Shown here piece after piece: positions 39,543 to 51,500 of a stretch of DNA of 64,000 nucleotides; the stretch's first letter is position 1, and each line of letters starts with the position of its first letter. The stretch spans positions 59,684,560 through 59,748,559 of the forward strand of contig CM032669.1 in assembly GCA_019095985.1 (NCBI GenBank), read 5' to 3'. The position numbers were made by a program, and so were the translations under genes. The DNA comes from Streblospio benedicti (lineage: Eukaryota; Annelida; Polychaeta; Spionida; Spionidae). Below the pieces are notes generated by a model, which had not been told where the DNA came from, searched no databases, and saw only the letters and a list, made by a program, of their open reading frames with translations.

Positions 39543-42500
39543 ATCATAGCATAAATTACAGTCCCAGATTAGGCAGGGAACGCCATTGGATCAGGTTAGC
39601 ATGTCAACATTCATGATATTTAGTTAGAGGGATATTAAGGTTAAAATAGGATCTTTCTTCTCAATTCTTGATATTGTCCTGCATTGTTAATAAAATAGTT
39701 TTAGAGCAGCATCTAATTAATCTGATTTCCAACAACCTCGATAGGCAAACAGAGACTTTTAAAAACTTACAGAAGTACCAAATGGCAAAACGTTTTCCAA
39801 TGTTTGGCTTTATTATACACCAAGTGGTTTGTTACAACAGAATGTAATTAATTTGATTCCAACACCCTTAAAAATGAAATGTGGATTCTTCATAGTATAA
39901 AATAGAAACATTTCTTTTCTTTCAGATTAGCTCCATAGAAGAATATATAAATCATACATAAGGAATAGCTTGGAACTTAAAGAAGCAAAAGTGGTGCAAT
40001 GTGAGGCTACGCACCAAGTCGTCGGTTTCCTCGTAGGACACGCGATCGTACTCATACTCAGGGGCTGCCGAGTCCGCCGCTGCCTTGGCCGCCCCCCTGT
40101 GGTGGTGGTGGTGGTGGTGGTGGTGGTGTGGGTGGCGGTGTGGGTGGTGTAGGTGGTGCGCTGACAGCGTGGACGCCTGCAGCAAGTTGTTCTGTTTGAA
40201 CTCATCGCGGGGTGTCCCGCTGCCCACAGAGTTCTGTGGACTCAGCGTCCTACTGCAAGAGGCAAGAGACAGCGTCATCATACACATTGTCTTACCACAT
40301 CTGTATGTATATATATTTTCGCCAAGTTTGCTTGCTTGCCAGAACAGTGAGAGTAGTTGAAGCAATCACACTCTTCTTACCTGTTGAACGAGTTTTGGCG
40401 ACTGAGGCTGAACGAGTTGTGTCGGGAGCAGCTGTTGCGGCTCGACAGGGAGTTTTGGCGGCTGCGGCGGCCCCGGTTGTGGGGGCTGAGCGGGGTGTGG
40501 CAGCTCTTGATGGAGTTCTGAGGGCTGAGGGTGCGCTGGTTGTTCAGCGGGGCGTGCCCATTGCAGTCACTATGGTAGCGGACAAACATACAGGGTCAGA
40601 CGCCGCACTTCTAGTGGGTATCAATGCCTTTTGGTCAGGTCAGACGAAACGATATTTAGAAGTCAACAAAAACTAATGTTATGAAAAATACATTTGCACT
40701 TTAAAGACAACTTTTAGCTTTCCTACTAGAACTGGTTCACACATGTTCACGGTTTAATAGAAAATATCTACGATTACGTGTTCTATGGATAGTAGGCACT
40801 GAACGCAATTTATCACAACTTATAAAAGACTTTAATAGTTACCGTTTAAACAAGTTAAGAATATTCAATAGAAATACACCAAATATGGCTAACTCATGAG
40901 AGAAAATAATGCAAGGAATGCAGAACTTAATGCAGCAGAAACTACTGATGAAACGGATCTTTCTAATACTTGAAATCATAGCACTATGCTGATGACAATA
41001 CGGAAGACCACCACCGCCATGCACGACAAGACGCCATGAAAAGTGGAATCAAGGAAAGTATAATAATTCTCGTGAGCCTCTTAAGCCTTTAATCATACAT
41101 CATTAAAGAAATATCATGCTCGTAGACTTATACTGATGATTTATGCTGGGCAAGGTGTACATTTAGCAGCAGGACGACCTCATGTCTCTGGGTAAAACAA
41201 CAAACAGGGAGCTTTGGATCGGGTGGTGATGTTAATCGTCTCCATAATGCTACAAACTACAGCGCTTCGGTGACAGAATCTTGTGTAGAGACTAAACTGA
41301 TGCACATTGGTGGTGGGAATTATGCACTGTTAGTATGTAATACTACATCGATTACTGGCGTGGCAAATTTCTACGTTTCCATTTCTTGTTGCATACTTTA
41401 CACAATGAATGTTCACAACCCCCACCGCCATTAAATTTGAATTAAATATGATGTAAAATTCTTTACTGTATCACATCTACCATTTGCACAGTGAAATGAA
41501 GTGAATGTATCACAAGCGTAAATCAAACATGGTACTAGATGTGACTGAAATTTTTTCAGTAAAGTAATGGTTAGAAACATGCAGCAAGAAAGCTGAAAAC
41601 ACAGGGTACATGCACTTGGTGTTGGTGGGACATGGTAGTATCATGCCACCCCGACTAAATCATCATCAAGCTCACTTAAATATGCAGAATTTACTGATTT
41701 TGTATTTTCCGCTTTTACATAAAATTGCAACAAACTTGCAGCTATTTCGAGCCAGAAGAGTAGAAGTCTACAATCATGGGCAGAGGGGCAACAAAATCAG
41801 TAAGTTCACTCCACTAGGTCGGTACATTATTCTGCTACGTGAGACATAAATATATAGTATTGTTGAATGATTTGCAACAAAAATCGTTTGTATAATAAGA
41901 GGTCCAGTAAGTGGACACTACAAGCTGACACGCAACACAGCCAATCGGGTGATAGAAACAAGGTAACTATAGCAACGAGTGGTGGTTACTATAGTTACCA
42001 GTCCATAATTACCTGAACACATACGTGACAGAGTAGCTACGGAGAAGAGGCAGCACCCATTAGTGAGGATGGTTTATTACATGGTAGGAGCAAGGTGTTG
42101 TAGCCACCAATAACGTACGCAAGTCTCGTGTATGCATATATGCGATTCACAAATTTAAAACAACATATATTGATTTTGTTTTTCATTATTTTGTATCCCA
42201 ACACCTTGCTATAATGGTTTAACTGGTTTAGAATATTTGACATGAAAGTTGGCGGTCGTTGCTGGATTTATCAGCTGACTTCAGTCACGAGAGAAAGAGC
42301 AGCACAGTGTCAGTATAAAAGACAAAATGTAAACACATTTCCATGTTACATGTGTGAGGAAGTGCAACATAAAAGAAGATTGTCACATCAATATTCAAAT
42401 TTCATTCACAACAGTAATAAATATGAAACACATTACATATCAATCAAGTATTAATGTGAATAAATTACTACATTTTTCTTTCCATCATCACAGAAAAAGG

Positions 42501-45500
42501 TATAACATTTTTTTCCTTCTGTGACCTATAGATCAGAAACATTGCCTTTTTCAACACTATTCAATACGTTAAAAAATCTAGCAAAGTTTTCTTTTTCATT
42601 CGCCACTTTTCCACTGAATTTGTATTCTTCTTTGGTGGAATAAAAAAAACAACTATATACATAACATTTAAGCTGCAGACAAAAACGTGATAGAACATAT
42701 CGGACAACACAGACCCTGGGGCGGCGTGGGTCCTCTCTCTCAGGCTGTGGTCACTACATTGGGACAGATATTTGGCATGTTGCTACCATTGTTATCTTAC
42801 AACATGCCTCCAGTGACTTATAGATGTCCAGCACACTATTGGCAAAACTATACACCTTATGATAAATGTGTAAAATATATCTAGAAAAAGAATGCCATTC
42901 CTGTTAGGGATTTCACAGAATTGTATAGCAATTATCCAGCGATTAGAAAGCATTTTGATCAAAATGTTTTGGAGATTGTCATTACATGTTGATGGAACAT
43001 CTATTTCACTGTGTATATGGTATGTTAATAGGGCTGTTTGCTGGCAGCAGCAGGTTAATAGTAGCAGCCAGGCAGCAGGGACAAACCACTCATCAGAGAC
43101 ACTCAGGCCAGAGGAAACGCACTGTTCACATCACACAAGTAGTTATCAGGCCTATGTAGGACAGTTGCTAGGCAACAGATGTGATATAGGACAGTTCCTA
43201 GGCAACAGTTGTGATACAGTACAGTTGCTAGGCAACAACTGTGATATAGGACAGTTGTTAGGCAACAGTTGTGATATAGGACAGTTCAGGGCAACAATTG
43301 TTGAAAATGCACTTTTAAATTATTACATTGATATTTTTGATAAAGGATTGCTAATATATACATGGTATGTTTCCTCGTGCCGTGAGAGGCCCAACAAGAT
43401 TAGAATGGACGCGGCGCCGGCATCACAAGATTGACATCCCAAACCGGCCTGTATTTGTAACCAGCATCTTTACGTGCAACCAAAGCGGCCATGTTTCTCG
43501 TCAATCCAAATGTTTGTACGTCTCGTTATTACCAATCACGGTGTACTAAATCCTACGGCATCACGGCACTGATGTGTTCTGCATGTTACATCCAATGCCT
43601 TGTTCTAAGATTTATTATGGAACAAGTTAAGGCCTGCTATGGTTACACGTAATTGCCTATCCCTTGTCATATTATACATGTGGCTGCCAATGATGCTTGG
43701 TTACACGTACAGACCGGTTTCGTATGGGGATCAGACCTAAGCTGCTAGCGCAGCAAAAAGCAGCAGCAGCAGCAGCAACAGCAGGAGCAGCAGCAGCTGC
43801 AGCAGCAGCAGCAGCCAATTATTGTAAAACCCAAACTGTGAACTGTAAAACCTTTATCAAAACCCATAAACATATATGAAAACCATGGTCGAGTTTGGAG
43901 CGCCCTGCTGCTCACCTGTATTTCCTGCGGCTGGCGGCCGCCCGCTGCCGTCGCGCCTCCTCCTCCTCCCCGCCGCTGTCCGACCCCCCCGGGGGCGAGT
44001 CCCCCCCGCCGGCCGCGGCAACCGCCCCCGAGTCACGCCGCTGCAAACACACAGCTTATCTTACACCAGGTCATTGGCAATGTATTAGTGTAAATGTGCT
44101 GGTTTATTTTAAATCAGGTCATTGGCACTAATGTAAATGTGCTGGTTTTATTTTACACCAGGTCATTGGCAATGTATTAATGTAAATGAGCTGGTTTATT
44201 TAACACCAGGTCATTGGCAATGTATTAATGTAAATATACTGGTTCATTTTACACCAGGTCATTGGCACACATTGTATAAGAATAATTGTTTTTTACATAG
44301 GAATCTGCGCTTTGCGCTATTGAACGCTAACTTCATATAGACGCCTCGCTCATATAGACTTCTATGGCAGCAGGCATGGTTTGAAAACAACAAACAAGGA
44401 AATACGGAACCTTGAAGCGCTGGAGCCAGCTGCCCTTGCTGTCCTTCCGCACGAGCCGGGGCGACGTGAGGGCCGCCGCCGTCGGGGAGGCCACACTCAG
44501 AGAGGACTGCAGGAAAAATCATAGCTTTTTACTCCAAATGTACACATTCACGCATCATTGCATTCAGTGCAATCTCTCGCGATTCGCGAAAAAATGTCAT
44601 GACCTGGGTCCAAGGGTTCCACTTTGCCAGTCAGGGGCACCCTTGATGGGGCAGTGTGTGTGAAGCAGGTGAGAGAGAGAGTGCAAGAGACTAAAAATAC
44701 ACACGCTACGACTGCAGCTTGACGTCACCCTAAGGCAATGTTATCATTATTGTTTCGATATTAAAGTTTGATATACCAGATAAGGAAAATGGAATAATGG
44801 TGTGGTTACAAATATCTTCTTCAATTTGTAATAAATGTAATGATTGTATTGGTGATATATTAAAATACTACATAAAAATAGCAGGTTTTTAGGATCAAAT
44901 GAATTGATATTCTCCTGGTAAACCACTGTATGTATCAACAACCCCTTGAATCCTTCAATAACAATAATATGCATGGCATTGACGATCATGAGATCAAAAT
45001 TCTTTTCATTGCTTCAAATAACATAGATACATGTACCTATTCTGCAATGCCCAAAAGTTTACTTCAATTTCAGATAACAGATTAAAGATAAAAAGATGGC
45101 TTACACTCTTTAAAGTCATAATTATCACCTAAGAAAAGTGGATGTTTGTCAAAGTACAATTCCTTATCAGAATTGTCAACAGTAAGACCTCAGCAAATAA
45201 TCTTAATAGAAGGCATGGTCACTGCTATTCTTGTGAATAGCTGCAGGTTAGAACTTGTTACGTAACAACACAGTAAGGAGACCTTATGGGAGTTGAAGAA
45301 CAATAGGGTATGGCACTTCTAACTGATAAAAATGGGAAATCAAACAGGCAACAATACTTGTGTATTCAATTGCATTTATTCTAGCAAAGCAAAATATCAT
45401 ATGTAGGAAATCTAATTATATTTGTTCAAATTTCCTATTTCCTTTATATCAAAGTAATATAAATACTAATTACAAAAGCAACCATCAAACCAAATAACTT

Positions 45501-48500
45501 GTAAAAATAATGAAAAAATAATGAGATTTGTGTATGAAATTGTAATGATAATATAATGGTAATAATACAAAAGTAATACTAATATAATGAAACCTTTTTT
45601 TGACAAATTATAATGATAATGCAAATTTTCATCATTATTTATAATAATTGATAATGATAATGACAAAAACATAATAGACCCAAGCCTGGTATGCAGTCAA
45701 TTAAATAAAATAGCCATTTTTTTGTTTTTTGGCCGATTTTGTTGCTTTGTAAAAGATTTGCGTTGAGAGATAAGAGTTTGAAACTTTTTGACAATCAAGT
45801 TCCATTCTTCAGCTATGAGCTGATTCATTGCACCAAGACAGCTCCATACATGCTTGCCTCGGCTTCACCAAAGCAACTATTAGCAAGTTAAGGACCGAAA
45901 AGAAATCCATTTTGGTTGAAGGAGGTTATGGGACAAAAGGTGAGTGTGGTTGGGTGCAGTCTCAATGAGAATAATCTGATGATTTCTTAGCATCTGGATC
46001 GGTCATTAGAAGGTACAAAGCTACTCAGGTGCTTCTCTCTGTCATTTCTCGCGAGGTTTCTGTGCATCAGTGCGCCCGATGTTGTTGTGATGAGTCACAT
46101 GATGGAGTTTCCATGTGATGAAGAAGTCAGAACGTGCAGCAAACAATGACAGAAGTGACTCACATTGTTGTTGGCTGGCTGTGTGTCTATGGTGAGACTG
46201 TCCCCCACCCCGGTGGGGATGGACAGGCTGCTCCGTGCCCCGGCTCCGGCCACCGTGAGGCTGTTCCTGCCCCCGGTCCCTGCCCCCGCGGCCGCGGAGC
46301 CCTCGGCGTTGGGCGAGCCCTGCGGCGTGGGCATCGGGGTGGCTGCCGTGTGGGTGATGAGAGGCGGAGGCGGCGGCGTCAGGGGGCTGAAACACACAGG
46401 TCATTTAGGTCGATATACGGGATGCGGGTGAATATCCAGAAGTTTAAACCGGCATCTCAACAACATTTAACACAACATATACATCATGAAACAAGACTCT
46501 TACAGATTGATGCTGAGCGGACGCCTTGTTACCGCAACAAGAGGCTTAAAGAAATCAACATTTCCCAAACTTTAAAACTTTAAAATGACTTTTTAAGACC
46601 GATTTTCATTTATCCAAGATTTGTTTCCAGATACCTAACTTCATTTAAATATGGTGTCTGTAAAGATGAAAAGCCATTAATATGTATATGATAGATTTCT
46701 ATTCTTCTTTCCCACAAATCTACGGATACAATTGACTCCTCACAAAATTCAATGACTTTTCCAAAACCTTGAAAAAATATGAATTTTAGTGACTTTTTCC
46801 CAACTCGGTGGAAAGCCTGAACCTCAGGGCTACTGCTCACCTGGGGATGGTGTCATAGATGACTGGCGCGGCTGGGGCAAACGTGCCGGACAGAACAACA
46901 CTGTCCTCCCCCTTCGTGGGCTGCAGGGCAAGCATCTTCTTCTCTGCAACACATGTACAACCTGTCTATCAGGACCGCCTATGTGGCCAGTGTTAGGTGG
47001 TCTCAATAGAGAGGTGATATCTATGCAGAGGTTTATTTTGGTACCTATATGAAGATTTAGGATTGCGAAAAGTGGTCTTATTATAGGAGTGTTCTCAATA
47101 GAGAGGTGGTCGTAGTTGGAGATTTTAGTGTATTTTACAGCGCAGCACTGTGAATATTCTAATGGACAAACTGCTTGCTTTTTTCACGGCTTTTTTAATC
47201 AAAACACATTTCCCAAAGTGGGAAACCAACTGCCAAATCACTAGTCTGACAATTCAGAGCAAGTTCTTGGTCCAATGTAAAGGAAATATAAACAACATGA
47301 ACAAGTTCTGATAAAACAAATAGAATCCAACCATTCACTGATGAGGAGTGAAGATGAAACATGTGTACATATACAAGGCCTCTCCCTTCCATAGTGCTAA
47401 GTCTGCCTAAGTCCTCCGTATAGTGGACACCTGTCTTATGTGGAAACACTTTACTTCTCTCGCTTCAGTTTCTTGATATATCATATATAAAGTGAACTTC
47501 TGCACAGTGAGCACCTGTCTCATGTGGACATTGGACCCTATATTTGTACCCAAATTTATATCTAGCGGAAAGTTAAAATTTTCCCACTGTATTAAAACAA
47601 AGCAATATTTACCAAGAAACACTTGTGTGCAAAAATAAATTAAAGTTTGTGACTGTAAACCAGCAGCAGACATGGTCCTGTTTATTTAACAGTTAAAGAC
47701 ATAAATTAGAGTCCAAATTGACCAACCATGAACAGGTTGGGGTCACAAGCCTTGCTTTAACCGTCCCCCGGTCTCTCTTACCGTCCCCCGGTCTCTCTTA
47801 GCGTCCCCCGGTCTCTCTCACCTTTCTCCCGATCAGCCCCGCTGCCCTCACCTTTCTCCTGATCAGCCCCGCTGCTCTCACCTTTCTCCCGATCAGCCCC
47901 GCTGCCCTCACCTTTCTCCTGGTTGTTCTTGAGATCCTCCACACTGCCCCTGTTGACCACTGCGGCCAGCACGGCTGCTGCGGCCGCCGCCGCCGCCGTG
48001 TTCTGGTTTTCCCGCTCCTCGTTCAGCTTACACTTGCACATCTACATAATAATCAAGTTCAATTCGTCACCGAAACAGCTCCATACATGCTCGCCTCGGC
48101 TGCAACTTTACATGTTTGTCTTTTTATACTATGATTATACTATCGAAATAAATGAACTATATGAAATGTATTATCAAAATAAACTGTATTAGTCAGACAG
48201 ATATGAGTTGATTGCACCGAAACATACGTGCTCGCCTAGGCAAATATTTACCAAATTAAGGACCAAAAAGGTGCTTTTGTGCAAGTTCGAGAGGTCGCCA
48301 CACAGCCATTTGCTCTAGGATGTTGAATTTGAGACCAGTTTTGTAACAAGCTTTTGCTTAAATGATCAAACTCATGAGTTTTCTCATAATTGATCAAAAT
48401 GGCCCATTTACTCACGTACTTACTTCCACAGAGTGGTTCTTTTGGTGCTAATGGCTTACGTTTTCGCAAATAAAATGTTAATGCTCCAAAATATTCAAAA

Positions 48501-51500
48501 ATATTCCATCATGCTCCAAAATATCTGTTTAACGTTTTGACAATTAATGTCCTCCATAGAAACCAAATTATTTACAAACACTTTGACATTTACATGGAAA
48601 ATTATAATTATGATAATAAATCAGCTTTGATTACACATGCGCTGCAGCAGGTCCTCTCATATTTATTTAGTAGTGGAAACAAAACAAATCATAAATCTTG
48701 CGGTCATTAAATATTTGCATTAATTATTGACATCACCTATAAAAACATACACACACGTAGATCTATTTGTATCTATCGTCAGATATCTTTGTTTACCTGT
48801 GATCAGTATTATATATCTTTCATGTTTTGTGTGTCTATTTTAGACTCTATATTATTTTCAAGTTGCTGTACTGCGCATGTTAACATGTTGAATTATGACT
48901 AAATAACATCAAATCAAACAGGAGCTCCCACCTTAATGATAAGCTCCTTGTCGTCCAGTGTCTTGTTGATGTCTTTGTTTTTGAGGTTTTTCTCTGCCAC
49001 CTCGTCGAGCTCCAGTTTCTCCTTATCCTTTTCTTCGTCTTTCTTCTTGTCCTCTCCCTGAATGGAGAGCACACAAACATAAAACACATGGCCCCTCTAA
49101 CGCTTAAAATCAAACAGTTTAAAAATGATTTAAGATATTTGAACCATTGTTGTGCTACACGTTGAGGCTTTCGCTGTTTTCTCAACACCTGAAATGGTCT
49201 GATGAAGCTGTTGATAAAACGGCGGAATCCTCGCCATAGAGCACAACAATGGTTCCAATAGGTATCTTAAATCATTCTTTAAATCGTGAATAATGGAGCC
49301 TAAGATGAACAGAATATTCATTCATCAAACAGTTTTAGTTACATATTCAATGAGATTATGATTTTAATGATTTGAGGTTTCATAAGCACTCCAAATATAG
49401 CAAGGAATTACAGCTAAATGTTACATAAAAACAGACATTTATTTCATGAGGAAAAATGGATTACATAGTAGCACAACAATGAAATGAATTTGATACATGG
49501 ATTGAAAATTTCAGTGAATGATTTAGTAAGAACACTGCACACAAAAGCATTAATGTTAGACATCCACAACCATCAAAATGTCATTATCAAAATGTATAAC
49601 AATGAACAATGAATTGGAAAAAACAGATATAGCTTACATTTCAAATCAATATATGAAATGTAAGAACTTTAAAAGTTAATGCATAAAATGTTCATAAAAA
49701 GTGGAAATAATGAATCCTTAAAAATTAGCGATTAGTTTGAAAGTGAACATGATGAAATGATAGAACATTGAATTGAATGAGAGATATTTACACGTGAAAA
49801 TCGGTCTCACTTCACGTCTAGAATACACCAGTAGCGGAAACTTGTCTCACCCTTTTGCCGACCCTTTTGCTCTGATACTTGAGCTCTCTTTTCTTAATTC
49901 TTATGGATTCCTTTGACACGTAAAATGAGTAATTTTAGTTATATGATAAATATGCAATCTTTCATTTGTCAAAAAATGTAAAAATTACCTGATCATAACA
50001 AGAAAAACTGAAGACCAATTAATCATTTTATTTCCATCCAGTCCTTCCAGTATTTCTTTAATTGCACTAATGATTAAAACAATTTTTTTGGCTACATGTA
50101 CTTAATATGAACAACATGAAAACATAAAATTCTGAAAAAATCATTAGTTGATTGAATAAATAAATAAATAATTGAAAAGGATGCAAACAGATTGCTGAAA
50201 TTGTATGTAATGGAAATAAAACAACAGATGGAAAGAATCGGGAATGAATTCCAGTTTTCATGAAAGGAAGAGGAAAAAAGAGAAAAGATTGTTGTTATAG
50301 TGGTGCAAGATAGGAAGACTTTATCAGCCCACGTCATTGGTTAGAATTGTGAGTCTTTGGGTTGAGAACGGTCAAAATCTAAACGATTAGCTAAAGAAGG
50401 CTGCAAAATATGTATCATCAATTTTAGACATGACCACAATGCGAACAGAAACAATGTCCCCCAGGAGTCAAGGTTAGTACGGGCAGCGATGTTCAAGTCA
50501 TGGTTAACACGTCCAGCTGTCTCCCTGTTGAGTGAACAGACGCGGGAACATTCTCTCTCCAGTGAGATCATCCCGGGGGACGGTTTGCTCATTTTGTCAG
50601 AGTTTTCCTGCGTGTGCGTAGAGATAAAGCCGGCTGTGACAGCGGCGTTGCTTTGACCACTGGGAGAGGTGGAACGCAAGGGAGGTTGATGGAGGGCGGC
50701 AAGCTCTGGTCGAAGTGCACGTACTGCATCGCTTTTAGAAGCCTCTTCAACAGTCGAGTGAATCTCCATTCTTGAAGCCTTACTGTGCGGCGGCGGGGAG
50801 TTTTGCCTTGTCTCTGCGTGCCGTTGACTTTCGCGGTTCATGTCTGCTAATGCGGCTTGTACTGCCTCGTCAATGCACTGCCAACAGAGAAAACTTCACT
50901 CTTCTTTCTCATTCCGTGTGTCACAGTCAGCAACTATTTACAAAATCCATGTATATGTGTTTCCCACTGCTTGTGAAATACATTTTCTACATACTCTCGC
51001 ACATCATTCTACCAAGCATATTTCTACCACGTTAGACATAGCCGAAGAAAGGGCCATTTTATGTAGTCAAATGGAAGCTTAGGGCTGTAAAACCTGTCTT
51101 CGACTATATCAATACGTTGGTAGAAATATACTTGGTAGAAAGATGAGAGAGAGTATGTAGAAAATGTATTTAAAAATGGTGTGAGCGATATGGAGCTTTT
51201 AAGGTTGATGCAATTTGTATGGTAACATGATGAGATGCATGATTTTATGAAGGTAACACAGAAGATGAACACACATGCACACACAAAATTTTCATGCCTT
51301 TTCAAATGTTGCTCAACGGTGAGAGGATAAGAATATACAACAGTGGTCAAAAACAATCTTCAACTGTTATGACTTTGGGTGGTGGTGGGTGTCTTAGTTT
51401 AAAAAGTGGGCATGAATGTGCCACCAATGATAGCCCGGAGTAAACCCACTTCTATGCTTTGCATTGCCAAGACTTAGCACCAATTTCTATACCTGACCCT

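Larger units (their letters stand above)
40570..43915 (-). other. Intron E11-E12
   Basis: 3.3 kb, mostly AT-rich without coding regions. It contains the 30-bp palindrome array at 43155-43292, a CAG tract at 43756-43816 and a short symmetric patch ggttactatagttacc near 41985. Confidence 0.55.
45780..48270. repeat. Three copies of a short dispersed repeat
   Basis: Related segments at about 45825-45905, 48065-48110 and 48210-48275 share caccgaaacagctccatac, tgctcgcctcggc and aattaaggaccaaaaa. Copy differences are many. Family unknown. Confidence 0.6.

Noticed and set aside
39094-39616. Plus-strand frames of alternating Ile and Tyr
   Set aside because: (TA)n microsatellites.
43697-43879. Poly-Ala frame over the CAG tract
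   Set aside because: Plus-strand frame of an intronic microsatellite with no supporting signals.
47778-47911. Continuous reading of E7 through the 30-bp repeat and beyond as ordinary coding sequence
   Set aside because: The phase needed by E8 is met by any of the donors, but the frame beyond the array has no acceptor partner; treated as alternative donors, not as a fixed exon.
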